Shown here in pieces: positions 17,811 through 26,875 of a stretch of DNA of 64,000 nt. This DNA comes from Myxococcales bacterium. GTDB lineage: Bacteria; Myxococcota_A; Polyangia; Polyangiales; Polyangiaceae. The stretch covers positions 62,001 through 126,000 of the forward strand of contig SECP01000018.1 in assembly GCA_004193285.1 (NCBI GenBank), in the 5' to 3' direction. A program made the position numbers and the translations under genes. Position 1 is the first letter of the stretch, and every line of letters begins with the position of its first letter. The notes beneath the pieces are model-generated. The model was not told where the DNA came from. It searched no databases and saw nothing but the letters and a program-made list of their open reading frames with translations.

Positions 17811-19411
17811 CCCTCGACCCCGAGCCCGGCTTCGACGCCGACTTCATCGTCGTCGGCAGCGGCTTCGGTGGGTCGGTGAGCGCGCTGCGGCTCGTGGAGA
17901 AGGGCTATCGAGTACTGGTGCTGGAGGCCGGCCGGCGCTGGCGGACCGGTGAATTTCCCAAGACCAACTGGCTCGCCCACAAGTTCCTGTGGCTGCCGCG
18001 GCTCGGCTTCTACGGCATTCAGCGCATCACGTTGCTTCAGAACGTGCTCGTGCTCTCCGGCGCCGGCGTCGGAGGGGGCTCGCTGGTTTACGCGAACACA
18101 CTCCTCCAGCCCCCGGCGTCTTTCTTCGAAGATCCGCGCTGGGCTGGCCTCGCGGATTGGAAGCGCGCGCTTGCACCGCACTACGCGGAGGCGAGGCGCA
18201 TGTTGGGCGCGACCGCATCGCGCTTCCTCGGGCCTGCGGACCACACGCTCCGTGAGGTGGCAGACGAGCTCGGCGTGGGCGACACCTTCCACCAGCCGGA
18301 GGTCGCGGTTTACTTCGGCAAGCCCGACGAAGCCGCTCCGGACCCCTACTTCGGCGGGGAGGGCCCGGCGCGAGTCGGCTGCAACTACTGCGGGGGCTGC
18401 ATGGTCGGCTGCAACGTGGGGGCCAAGAACACGCTCGACAAGAACTACCTCTACCTGGCGGAAAAGCGAGGCGCGGAGGTCCGTCCGCTCACCACCGTCA
18501 CCGGCATCACCCCTCATCCAAGCGGCGGCTACGAGGTCAGCACGCGCCGGACGGGTCCCTTCGGTCGGCGCGGGCGCGTGCTCCGCGCGCGGCAGGTGGT
18601 GCTCGCGGGCGGCGTCCTCGGCACGGTTCCTTTGCTGCTGGACTGCAAACGGCGTGGGCTCTTGCCGGCGCTCAGCGACCGCCTCGGCGACTACGTACGG
18701 ACGAACTCGGAGGCCATCGTCGGCGCCTTGTCACGCCGGGCGGATGCCTCCAACTCACGCGGTATCGCGATCACGAGCGGCTTTTACCCGGAGCCGAACA
18801 CTCACGTGGAGATCGTGCGTTACGGCGAGGGTCAAGACGCGATGGGCCGGCTAGCCGCGCTGATGGTGGACGGTCATGGCGGCCGCGCACGGCGGCTACT
18901 GCGCTTCGTCGGCCAAATCGCGCGGACGCCGTTGGACTTCGTGCGCACGCAGGTGCCGTGGGGCTGGGCCAAGCGCACCATCATCCTGCTCGTGATGCAG
19001 TCCGTGGACAATCACCTGCGGGTGAAGCTTCGCCGCTCTTGGTGGTGGCCTTTCAGCCACCGCCTCGTGAGCGAGCTACCGTCCGGTCAGAGCCGACCGC
19101 CGACGTTCATTCCAGCGGCGAACCTCATCGCTCGCAAGGTCGCGGCCAAGACAGACGCGGTGCCGATAGGAGCCATCAACGAAGCTCTTTTGGACGCGCC
19201 GACCACTGCGCACATTTTGGGCGGTTGCAGCATGGGGGAGAGCGCGACCGCGGGCGTGATTGGGCCCGATCATCAGGTACACCACTACCCGGGCCTGTAC
19301 GTTTGCGACGGCTCGGCCATCTCCGCCAATCTGGGCGTCAATCCGTCCCTCACCATCACGGCCATGACCGAGCTCTGCATGAGCCGCATCGCGCCCAAAG
19401 CTTCCGCCTGA
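17807..19411 (+). CDS. GMC-family oxidoreductase (cholesterol oxidase-like)
   Basis: 534 aa from GTG 17807, overlapping the PhoD stop codon (GTGA), so the two are translationally coupled. The FAD Rossmann motif GSGFGGSVSALRL opens the enzyme, followed by GAGVGGGSLVYANTL (GMC/cholesterol oxidase signature), a Cys-rich GCNYCGGCMVGCNVGAKNT segment, and the C-terminal HILGGCSMG and GLYVCDGSAISANLGVNPS loops with the active-site residues. Oxidation of a sterol or other alcohol is likely. The Cys cluster is reminiscent of metal-binding GMC relatives. No signal peptide; probably cytosolic or held to the membrane. Confidence 0.85.
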   Translation: MTLDPEPGFDADFIVVGSGFGGSVSALRLVEKGYRVLVLEAGRRWRTGEFPKTNWLAHKFLWLPRLGFYGIQRITLLQNVLVLSGAGVGGGSLVYANTLLQPPASFFEDPRWAGLADWKRALAPHYAEARRMLGATASRFLGPADHTLREVADELGVGDTFHQPEVAVYFGKPDEAAPDPYFGGEGPARVGCNYCGGCMVGCNVGAKNTLDKNYLYLAEKRGAEVRPLTTVTGITPHPSGGYEVSTRRTGPFGRRGRVLRARQVVLAGGVLGTVPLLLDCKRRGLLPALSDRLGDYVRTNSEAIVGALSRRADASNSRGIAITSGFYPEPNTHVEIVRYGEGQDAMGRLAALMVDGHGGRARRLLRFVGQIARTPLDFVRTQVPWGWAKRTIILLVMQSVDNHLRVKLRRSWWWPFSHRLVSELPSGQSRPPTFIPAANLIARKVAAKTDAVPIGAINEALLDAPTTAHILGGCSMGESATAGVIGPDHQVHHYPGLYVCDGSAISANLGVNPSLTITAMTELCMSRIAPKASA

Positions 19412-19532
19412 TATCCAGCTCCACTGCGATCACCAGAGACCACGCCGGAACCCACGGCTAATCGACGTTTTTCGCCCCAAGTCTCAGCTTTCCCCTGTCG
19501 TAGAACTCCGGACACCACTAAACCGGTGATCG

Positions 19533-20816
19533 ATGAAGCTGAAGCGACGCGTGGTGATCATCGGCGGCGGTTTCGGCGGACTGTCGGCGGCGCGAGAGCT
19601 CGCGCGGGCGCCGGTCCACGTCACGTTGGTGGATCGCTCGAACCACCACCTGTTTCAGCCACTCCTGTATCAAGTCGCGATGGCCGGCTTGTCACCCGGG
19701 GAGATCGCGGTGCCCATTCGGGCCGTGCTCAGCGGTCAGCCCAACGCCCGCGTGCTGCTGGCGGAGGTGACGGGTGTCGACCTCGTGAAGCGCTGCGTGC
19801 AAACCCGCGAGGCCTTGCCTCTGGAATACGACTACTTGGTCGTCGCGGCGGGGGCGGAAAATAGCTACTTCGGCCACCAAGACTGGCCCAAAGTGGCTCC
19901 TGGCCTGAAAGACCTGGATGACGCGGTCGAGATCAGACGGCGGGTGCTCGTGGCCTTCGAGGCCGCCGAGCGCGAGCCTGACCCCGCCGTGCAGCGCCGG
20001 CACCTGACCTTCGTGGTGATCGGCGGAGGGCCGACGGGCGTGGAGCTGGCCGGCGCCATCGCCGAGCTCGCGACGTTCGTTCTGGCCAAGGACTTTCGTG
20101 CCATTCAGTCCGACGCAACCCGCGTCGTGCTGGTGGAGGGCAGCGAGCGCGTGCTCGGCAGCTTCGACCCCAAGCTGTCCGCCGAGGCCGCAAAATCGCT
20201 CGCTGAGATGGGGGTGGAAATCCGGACCGGGCTGCGCGTCACCGCGATGGATGAGCGCGGCGTCACCTGCGGCGATGAGCGCATCGAGGCCTCCACCGTG
20301 CTGTGGGCCGCGGGCGTGCGCGGGTCGGGTTTGTGCCAGAAGCTAGGGTTCGAGGTGGATCGCGCCGGCCGCGCGCTGGTCGAGCAAGACTGCTCCGTGA
20401 AGGGCCACCCGGAGGTGTTCGCGATTGGCGACTGCGCTTCCTTCATTCCCGAAGGGGGCAGCGTGCCTTTGCCCGGGGTGAGCCCGGTGGCGATGCAGCA
20501 AGGGCGGTTCATCGCCCGGCAGATCGTGCGGAGCTTGGAAGCCGCTCCGCGTCAGCGTTTCAAGTACCGGGACAAGGGCTCGATGGCGACGATCGGCCGC
20601 AGTCGCGCCGTCGCCCAGGTCGGCAAGCTGCAGATGACCGGCTTCCTGGCTTGGCTCGCGTGGCTCACCGTTCACATTTTTTACCTCATCGACTTCCGCA
20701 ACCGCGTCGTCGTGTTGGTGGACTGGGCTTACGCGTACTTCGCGTACCGTCGCGGCTCGCGGCTGATCACCGGCCACCGACTGCAGGCGGGGAGCGGCGC
20801 AGAGCGCGACACCTAG
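19533..20816 (+). CDS. ndh: Type II NADH:quinone oxidoreductase (NDH-2)
   Basis: 427 aa. The FAD Rossmann motif GGGFGGLSAARELA is at residues 11-24, the NADH motif GGGPTGVELAGAIAEL at about 164-179, and the quinone-site AxxQG signature appears as VAMQQGRF near residue 322. A C-terminal hydrophobic segment (FLAWLAWLTVHIFYLIDF) tethers the enzyme to the inner membrane. This class oxidises NADH and reduces quinone without proton pumping. The start at 19533 (ATG) is where homology begins. Confidence 0.9.
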   Translation: MKLKRRVVIIGGGFGGLSAARELARAPVHVTLVDRSNHHLFQPLLYQVAMAGLSPGEIAVPIRAVLSGQPNARVLLAEVTGVDLVKRCVQTREALPLEYDYLVVAAGAENSYFGHQDWPKVAPGLKDLDDAVEIRRRVLVAFEAAEREPDPAVQRRHLTFVVIGGGPTGVELAGAIAELATFVLAKDFRAIQSDATRVVLVEGSERVLGSFDPKLSAEAAKSLAEMGVEIRTGLRVTAMDERGVTCGDERIEASTVLWAAGVRGSGLCQKLGFEVDRAGRALVEQDCSVKGHPEVFAIGDCASFIPEGGSVPLPGVSPVAMQQGRFIARQIVRSLEAAPRQRFKYRDKGSMATIGRSRAVAQVGKLQMTGFLAWLAWLTVHIFYLIDFRNRVVVLVDWAYAYFAYRRGSRLITGHRLQAGSGAERDT

Positions 20817-20860
20817 GGGTGGAGCGGCGAGCCCGCTCCGCCGTGGTAGGCTCGGCGTGC

Positions 20861-21043
20861 ATGTCGAGATGGGTGTGGCTCCTGCTAGCTTCCGGCTGCG
20901 TGACCTCGCCGAGCCCGGAGAGCGTTGCGTGCTATTCGCGCTGCGCTCGCTACAAGGACAGCTGCCTGCTCGCTTCGACCAACGCGCAGCAGGTTCAGAC
21001 CTGCGACGAGCGAGGCGCGCTGTGCTCGGCAGGGTGCCCGTGA
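20861..21043 (+). CDS. Small Cys-rich lipoprotein (60 aa)
   Basis: 60 aa with signal MSRWVWLLLASGC, a lipobox at Cys13, and six further Cys residues in the mature part (spacing CYSRC, SC, TC, LC, GC). The product looks like a disulfide-rich envelope lipoprotein. Its stop overlaps the GTG of the next gene (GTGA), and both encode lipoproteins, so they are a coupled pair of unknown function. Confidence 0.65.
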   Translation: MSRWVWLLLASGCVTSPSPESVACYSRCARYKDSCLLASTNAQQVQTCDERGALCSAGCP

Positions 21044-21675
21044 TTGAGGGCCGCGCCGGGCGAGGAGTGGCGCTCGTCATCGCTGCGTGCGCCAGCGCCT
21101 GCGTCCCCGCATACGAGCCGCCGCGCCTGGATCAGCCGCACGCGGTGGTCAAGCTGCGGCGCTCTTACGATCGAGTCGCGGGAGCGCGCTTGCAGGAGAG
21201 CGTGGACATCGAAGGTCACGCTGCCTTGAGGCAAGGGGAAGTTGCCGGGGTCGCGGCGACTCCTCGCACCGACGCGGTCTTGGCGCACCCGGTACCCAGT
21301 ACCTTCGAGGTCTCCTCCAACTTCTATCATGTGGAGCCGCGAGTCGTGGTGGAGAGCTACACCGTGCCCCAACATCATTACGGCACGGAGTCGTACTCGT
21401 GTGGCTATGGGCAGTTTCCTCGTACCTGCACGCGGTCGATCTCCACGACCACTTACGACACCCGGTACCGCACCGTGCTGCGAAACGTCGAGGTCTCGGA
21501 CGGTTACTGCGCGCGTGGGCTCAGGTTTTGGCCTCGGGACGGCCGCGTTTACTTGCTGCAATACACCTACCGCGCGCACGGCGTGTGCTCGCTCTCGTGT
21601 TTCGAGCAGCTGCCCCGCGGGAGCGGCGAGTTCGAGCACCGCGCCTGTCCGGCCGCGCCGGCGGAAGCAGACTAG
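21040..21675 (+). CDS. Lipoprotein, function unknown
   Basis: 211 aa from GTG 21040, overlapping the upstream stop. A short hydrophobic stretch ends in ACASAC, a lipobox-like site. The mature part is rich in Tyr, Arg and Thr (FYHVEPRVVVESYTVPQHHYG, SISTTTYDTRYRTV), with several Cys (CGYG, TC, YC, VCSLSC), suggesting a beta-rich, disulfide-stabilised surface protein. No known domain is recognised. It ends within 4 bp of the convergent modB stop. Confidence 0.65.
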   Translation: MIEGRAGRGVALVIAACASACVPAYEPPRLDQPHAVVKLRRSYDRVAGARLQESVDIEGHAALRQGEVAGVAATPRTDAVLAHPVPSTFEVSSNFYHVEPRVVVESYTVPQHHYGTESYSCGYGQFPRTCTRSISTTTYDTRYRTVLRNVEVSDGYCARGLRFWPRDGRVYLLQYTYRAHGVCSLSCFEQLPRGSGEFEHRACPAAPAEAD

Positions 21676-22328
21676 CGGGCGCGGGGAGGTGACAGTTTGT
21701 TGATCGCGTACAGCGAAAGCACCGCAATGGTCGTCAGCACGGCGGCGAGACCGCCCGCCTCCGTATCGCGCCCGGCTTGGATTGCGTCATAAATCGCGAG
21801 CGACGCCGTTTGAGTGCGGCCGGGGATGTTGCCCGCGACCATGAGCGTGACTCCGAAATCCCCGAGCGAGCGCGCGAAGCCGAGCGTGAGCCCGGCGAGG
21901 ATTCCGCGTGAAGCGAGCGGCAGCAGCACGCGGCGGAAAGCGCGGAGCGGCCCGGCACCGAGGGTGGCCGCCGCTTCCGCGTAACGCGCCTCCACCGAGT
22001 CCAGCGCGGCCCGTGCGGAGCGAGCCACGAAGGGGAGGGCGGCGAGCGCGGCCGCACAGGTCGCGCCGGTGCGCGTGAACACGATCGAAGAGCCGGTCAG
22101 AGACTCGTAGGCTCGGCCGAGAGGCGTCTCCCGGCCAAGGACGATGAGCAAGTAGTAGCCGAGCACGGTGGGCGGCAGCACCAGTGGCGCGTTGAGCAGC
22201 GCGTCGAGCAGCTCCGAACCAGGAAAGCGACGCGCCGAGAGCACACCCGCCAGCGCGATCCCGAAGATGCCAGCCAGGAGCGTGGCGAGCACCGAGACCT
22301 CGAAGGACAGAAGCAGCGGACCCAGCAA
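21672..22328 (-). CDS. modB: ModB-like molybdate ABC permease
   Basis: 218 aa, TTG start at 22328. Five to six membrane helices and the permease EAA loop (EAAATLGAGPLRAFRRVLLPLA) that docks the ATPase, together with ALLNAPLVLPPTVLGYYLLI and FGVTLMVAGNIPGRTQTASLAIYDAIQAG, are diagnostic for ModB. It should pair with a ModA and a ModC ATPase, but no modC is seen and the only modA in the window is at 753-1547. It starts 30 bp after the stop of a NIT-domain kinase gene on the same strand. Confidence 0.9.
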   Translation of the reverse strand: MLGPLLLSFEVSVLATLLAGIFGIALAGVLSARRFPGSELLDALLNAPLVLPPTVLGYYLLIVLGRETPLGRAYESLTGSSIVFTRTGATCAAALAALPFVARSARAALDSVEARYAEAAATLGAGPLRAFRRVLLPLASRGILAGLTLGFARSLGDFGVTLMVAGNIPGRTQTASLAIYDAIQAGRDTEAGGLAAVLTTIAVLSLYAINKLSPPRAR

Positions 22329-22358
22329 GACCGAGCGAGTCTCGCACGAAACGCGAGC

Positions 22359-24947
22359 TTAGCCGGCCGCGCTCTGCGGGAAGCGCACCGTGAGCGCGGT
22401 TCCTCGACCGCGCACCGAACGAACGCTGATTTCCCCACTGAGGCCGCGAGTCGCCTCGAGCAAAGCGCTCATTCCGAGGCCGCGCCCCGAGAGCTCCGTG
22501 GCTCGGTCGACGGTCGTCAGGCCCTCCCAGAAGAGCGCGGCCGTGAGGTCCGCCTCTGTCTGGTGCGGCAAACCGAGCGCCTGCGCCTTGGCACGCACCT
22601 TTTCGAAGTCCACCCCACGGCCGTCGTCGGATAGTTCGATCGTGATCGACTCCGCGTCTTCGCGCACCGCGATGCGGAGCGTACCGAACGAAGGCTTGCC
22701 GGCGGCGAGGCGCTCCGCCTCCGGTTCGATGCCGTGATCCAGCGCGTTTCGGACCGGGTGCACGAACGTGGCCCAGAATGCGGCCCAACGCTGGCGGTCG
22801 AATCGCACGTCTCCGTGGGCCTCGATCTGGACGACGAGCGACGCCTTTCCCAAACGCCCGGCCAAGCTCCGCGCTTGCTCCTGGATGCGCCGGAGTCGGA
22901 CCGATGCGCGCTCCAGCTCGAGCCTGGCCAGCAGCGCGGAGAGCTCGCGCGCGGGGGCGCCGCGCCGGGCCGCCTCTTGCAGCTTCGTGAGCTCCGACGC
23001 CGCGACCTCGACGACCGGCTCCTGGCTCGTGCCGAGCAGCCCCGCCATTCGCTCCGAGAAGACGAGCCAGGCCTGATTCAGCTCCGCGAGGTCGGTCTCG
23101 CCGGGCAACTCGCTGCTGGCGATGACGCGGCTTTCCAGCCGATGGGCGGCCTCGGCCAAGGACGTCACCCCGAAGGTGCCCGCGTTGCCCTTCAGGGTGT
23201 GGAGCGCTCGCAGCACGCCTTGCCGGTCGCGGCCCTGCGCGCTGGTGATCTGCCGGATCAGATTTTCACTCTCCTGCAAGAACTCGAGCGTCCCGCCGCG
23301 GTCACGCATCAGGTGCTCGAAGGTGCGGATGAGCTCGCGCTGCTCGGCGTCTCGAGCCAAGCGCTCCATCTCGGCGGTGATATCCGACACGACGAGGAGC
23401 ACGCCCTGAAGCTGCTCACCCTCCTGAATTGGCTTGTAGCCGAGCTGGTAGTGGCGCCCCCCCACGTGAATGCGGCGCGGCATTTGATCGAGCGCGACCT
23501 CGGTTGGGAAGATTCCGGCCGTAACTTGCTCCCAGCCGTGGCCGAGCCAGCTCTTCAGCGTGGAGTCGCCCTGGGCCAAGCGCTCGGCGACGCCCGCGCC
23601 GCTGCCCTCGGGGAACCAGGCGTCGAAGGCGCTGGAGCACTCACCGCTCAGCTTACCCGTCGGTTCGATGGTGGCGAGCCCTTGCTCCACGTTGTCGAGC
23701 ACGAGGCGCATGGCTTGGTTGCGGTGGGAGAGCTCGGCGGTGCGCGCTTCGACCAAGCGCTCGAGGTGGCTGCGATGCTGCTCGAGCTCGTCGTCGCGGG
23801 TCTGGATGCCGGCGAGCATCTCGTTGAACGCGTCCGTCAACTGGCCGAGCTCGTCGTCGCTCGTCTTCACGGCGCGCACCTTGAAGTCCTTGTCCGTCCG
23901 GACTCGCTCCGCGGCCCGGGATAGGTTGCGCACCGAGCGAGATACACCGATCGCAATCCATCCCGCCAGCAGCGCCGAGACGACGATCACGCTACCGCCG
24001 AGGCTGTAGGAGATGCTCAGCGCCCGCTGCGCCGCCGTCACCTTGTCGAGCGCTGCGCTCGCGACCGCGTCGTTGAGCTCGACCTCGAGCAGGCGCAGGC
24101 CGTCCACCTTCTGGCCTTGAACGCGGCTCCACTCGCGCGGATCCACCCCGAACTGGTCGTCCACCGCCTCCAGCGCGACTTTGCGCAGCTCTGCCGCCCG
24201 CTGCCGCTCGGGGCCCGACCAAACCGCGCGAAATCGGCGATTGACCGCGTCGCTCGCGTTCACCTCCAACACTTGCACGTAGTCCGCTTCTTGCGTGGTG
24301 AGCGTCACGAGCTGCTTGAACGTACCGGGGGGAAACTCACTGATCGCGAACACATAGCTCAGCAAAGCGTGCTCTTGGCTGGAGCGCTCTTTGATCTCCA
24401 TGGTCGTGACCAGTGCGGAGATGGCGCGCATGAGCTCGCCGTCGTCGCTGAGCTGGGCCAGCGCGGCGGTGGCGCTGATCAGGCTTCGGTCGGCGGTCTC
24501 GTAGCGCTCCGACCAGCGCGTGAAGTCCAGCTCGCCGGCGAGGGCGGCCCTGCGCTCTTCCGGCAGCCGCTCGAGTTGTCGTCGGGCCTCGCTCAGGTCG
24601 CGGGCAAGCCGGGCCGGCAAGGTGGAGACTCGGCGGTGCGCCAAGAAGGCACCGAGCTCGCGGCTCGCCGCGTCCGTGCGCGCGAAGCGCACCGGCAGCT
24701 CCGGCGCGCTCGGCGCCTTCAGCCCGAGTCGCAAGGCGAGCTCGCTGCGCTCGAACTGTAGCTCTTGAACGAGCTTGCTCATGTGCGCCGAGAGTCGCGC
24801 CAAGTCTTCGATCGAGCCGAGCGCGGCGACGCTCTGGGCGCGCCGCTGCGCGTCACGCGAGATGAGCGTCGCGAGGATGAGCGCGCCGAGCACCGGCACT
24901 CCTGCGAGCAGGATGAGCTTGAGGCGGATGGGCAGGCGGCGCAGCAT
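22359..24947 (-). CDS. NIT-HAMP-PAS-HPt-HATPase hybrid signal protein
   Basis: 862 aa. Layout: TM helix (about 10-28); a NIT-type sensory domain (about 45-290, QELQFERSELALRLGL and KERSSQEHALLSYVFAISEFP), known to sense nitrate/nitrite; TM helix (about 313-333); HAMP (about 335-388); coiled coil; PAS (about 408-525); HPt with phosphoacceptor His583 in HTLKGN; and a CheA-like HATPase with HPVRNALDHGI, DDGRGVD and GRGLGMSALL boxes. There is no receiver or CheW domain in the gene. Such CheA-like kinases phosphorylate separate receivers. It shares strand and spacing with modB, pointing to nitrate/molybdenum metabolism. Confidence 0.85.
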   Translation of the reverse strand: MLRRLPIRLKLILLAGVPVLGALILATLISRDAQRRAQSVAALGSIEDLARLSAHMSKLVQELQFERSELALRLGLKAPSAPELPVRFARTDAASRELGAFLAHRRVSTLPARLARDLSEARRQLERLPEERRAALAGELDFTRWSERYETADRSLISATAALAQLSDDGELMRAISALVTTMEIKERSSQEHALLSYVFAISEFPPGTFKQLVTLTTQEADYVQVLEVNASDAVNRRFRAVWSGPERQRAAELRKVALEAVDDQFGVDPREWSRVQGQKVDGLRLLEVELNDAVASAALDKVTAAQRALSISYSLGGSVIVVSALLAGWIAIGVSRSVRNLSRAAERVRTDKDFKVRAVKTSDDELGQLTDAFNEMLAGIQTRDDELEQHRSHLERLVEARTAELSHRNQAMRLVLDNVEQGLATIEPTGKLSGECSSAFDAWFPEGSGAGVAERLAQGDSTLKSWLGHGWEQVTAGIFPTEVALDQMPRRIHVGGRHYQLGYKPIQEGEQLQGVLLVVSDITAEMERLARDAEQRELIRTFEHLMRDRGGTLEFLQESENLIRQITSAQGRDRQGVLRALHTLKGNAGTFGVTSLAEAAHRLESRVIASSELPGETDLAELNQAWLVFSERMAGLLGTSQEPVVEVAASELTKLQEAARRGAPARELSALLARLELERASVRLRRIQEQARSLAGRLGKASLVVQIEAHGDVRFDRQRWAAFWATFVHPVRNALDHGIEPEAERLAAGKPSFGTLRIAVREDAESITIELSDDGRGVDFEKVRAKAQALGLPHQTEADLTAALFWEGLTTVDRATELSGRGLGMSALLEATRGLSGEISVRSVRGRGTALTVRFPQSAAG

Positions 24948-25075
24948 GAGCGGTCGACTACTCCTGGCCCCAGGCCGGCGGCCAGCAGGTCGCCTAGCCT
25001 AGGCTGGACTTCGCGCGGTTCGCGGCGAATTTCGGCTCTTGGCGCAAAGCCGGCCCAATTTTCGCGTCCGGTTCG

Positions 25076-26863
25076 GTGAGCTCCTGGGTCGAGGCTCCGT
25101 GGTACGCTCGAAACCGAGGGCGGGGCGTGCCGCGCCCCGGCAAAGATTTGCCCGGAGACTTCGAAGATCCCATCAACCGCTCGCGCCGCGATCTAGAGCG
25201 CGTGAGCACGTTCTTGTCATCCATCGTCGAGAACATCCCGGCGATGATCTTCGTCAAGAACGCGGAGTCGCTGCGCTTCGAGCTGTTCAACAAGGCGGGG
25301 GAAGCGCTCCTCGGCATTCCGCGCGAGCAGCTGCTTGGCAAGGCGGACACCGACTTGTTCCCGCCGGACCAGGCCGCCTTCTTCGTCGAGAAGGACCGAC
25401 GCGTGCTCGAGGACAAGCAGCTGGTAGACATCCCGCTCGAGCCTATCGACACCGCGGCCGGGCGCCGGTGGCTCCATACCAAGAAGATCCCCGTCGTCGA
25501 TCGCGAAGGGGTGGCGCGTTACTTGCTCGGTATCTCGCTGGACATCACGGAGCGGCACGAGGCCGAGGAGTCGCTGCGCCGCGTTCAAGACGAGCTGGAG
25601 CGCCGGGTGGCGCTCCGCACCCGTGAGCTCTCGCTCACGGTGGCGCGCCTGGAGCGCGAGATCAGCGACCGCGAGCGGGCCGAGAGCGCGCTGCAAAAGA
25701 GCGAGGACCAGCTCCGTCACGCCCAAAAAATGGACGCGGTGGGCCGCCTCGCCGGCGGGGTAGCGCACGACTTCAACAACATGCTCTCGGTGATTTTGGG
25801 CCACACGGAGATGGCGCTGGCGCGGCTGGACACCGATGACGAGCACGAGCTGTTCGACTCGCTGGACACCATCCGCCAAGCGGCGCTGCGTTCGGCCGGC
25901 TTGACCCAGCAGCTGCTCGCGTTCAGTCGCCAGCAGGTGGTGAGCCCCCGGCACCTGGATTTGCGAGGGCTCGTTCGGGATTTCGACAAGATGCTGAAGC
26001 GCGTCATCGGCGACGACATCAAGCTCGTCATCGTGGAGAGCGCGGAGGCATGCGCGGTGCGTGTGGATCCGGTGCAGATGGAGCAGGTGATCTTGAACCT
26101 CGCGATCAACGCGCGGGACGCCATGCCGCACGGCGGGCACCTCACGATCGAAACGAAGCTCACGCAGCTCTCGCCCGAGCACGTGTTCGCGCACCCGAAC
26201 GCGAAGCTGGGTCCGCACGTGGAGCTGTGCGTGCGCGACGAAGGCACCGGGATGGACGCGGTGACCCTGGGCCGGATCTTCGAGCCGTTTTTTACGACGA
26301 AAGCCGAAGGGCGCGGCACCGGGCTGGGCCTGTCCACCGTCTACGGCATCGTTCACCAGGCTGGCGGCTCTTTGATCGTGGACAGCGCGCTCAACCAAGG
26401 CTCGACTTTCCGCGTCTTTTTGCCGTATGCGGCGGGGCGGGACTCCTGGCAGCCGGTGGGCGGCGCTCCTGCGCGTGGAGGACAGGAGCGCGTGCTGCTC
26501 GTCGAGGACGAGCCGGAGGTGCGCCGCGTCTGCGCGTTGACCTTGCAGCGCCTCGGCTACGAGGTCGTCGTGGCGGAAGACGAAGAGCACGCCGTCAAGC
26601 TCTGTGCGACGGCCGAGCGGCCGCTGCACGCGGTGGTGACGGACGTGGTGATGCCCGGCACGTCGGGCGTCGCGCTCGTTCAGCGACTGCGCGTTCTGCA
26701 GCCCGGCATTCGGGTGCTGTTCATGTCCGGCTACACGGATAGACAGATCGTAGACACGTCGAGTCTGAACGAGCTTTCGGCCTTCTTGCAGAAGCCGTTC
26801 ACGCCGGACTCGCTGGGCCGACAGCTCCGGCAGCTACTCGACGCGCGCCGCATCGAAACGTAG
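25076..26863 (+). CDS. PAS-containing hybrid histidine kinase
   Basis: 595 aa, cytoplasmic. PAS at about 43-160 (IVENIPAMIFVKNAESLRFELFN), coiled coil, HisKA with VAHDFNNMLSVILG (His about 230), HATPase with an intact N box (LNLAINARDAMPHGG), G1 (RDEGTGMD), F (FEPFFTTK) and G2 (GTGLGLSTVYG), and a C-terminal REC domain (VLLVEDEPEVRRVCALTLQ, phosphoacceptor Asp in AVVTDVVMPG, Lys in QKPF). A complete, probably active hybrid kinase. GTG 25076 is the longest start; a second GTG at 25127 is equally possible. It is divergent from the NIT kinase. Confidence 0.85.
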   Translation: MSSWVEAPWYARNRGRGVPRPGKDLPGDFEDPINRSRRDLERVSTFLSSIVENIPAMIFVKNAESLRFELFNKAGEALLGIPREQLLGKADTDLFPPDQAAFFVEKDRRVLEDKQLVDIPLEPIDTAAGRRWLHTKKIPVVDREGVARYLLGISLDITERHEAEESLRRVQDELERRVALRTRELSLTVARLEREISDRERAESALQKSEDQLRHAQKMDAVGRLAGGVAHDFNNMLSVILGHTEMALARLDTDDEHELFDSLDTIRQAALRSAGLTQQLLAFSRQQVVSPRHLDLRGLVRDFDKMLKRVIGDDIKLVIVESAEACAVRVDPVQMEQVILNLAINARDAMPHGGHLTIETKLTQLSPEHVFAHPNAKLGPHVELCVRDEGTGMDAVTLGRIFEPFFTTKAEGRGTGLGLSTVYGIVHQAGGSLIVDSALNQGSTFRVFLPYAAGRDSWQPVGGAPARGGQERVLLVEDEPEVRRVCALTLQRLGYEVVVAEDEEHAVKLCATAERPLHAVVTDVVMPGTSGVALVQRLRVLQPGIRVLFMSGYTDRQIVDTSSLNELSAFLQKPFTPDSLGRQLRQLLDARRIET

Positions 26864-26875
26864 AGTCGCGCCCGC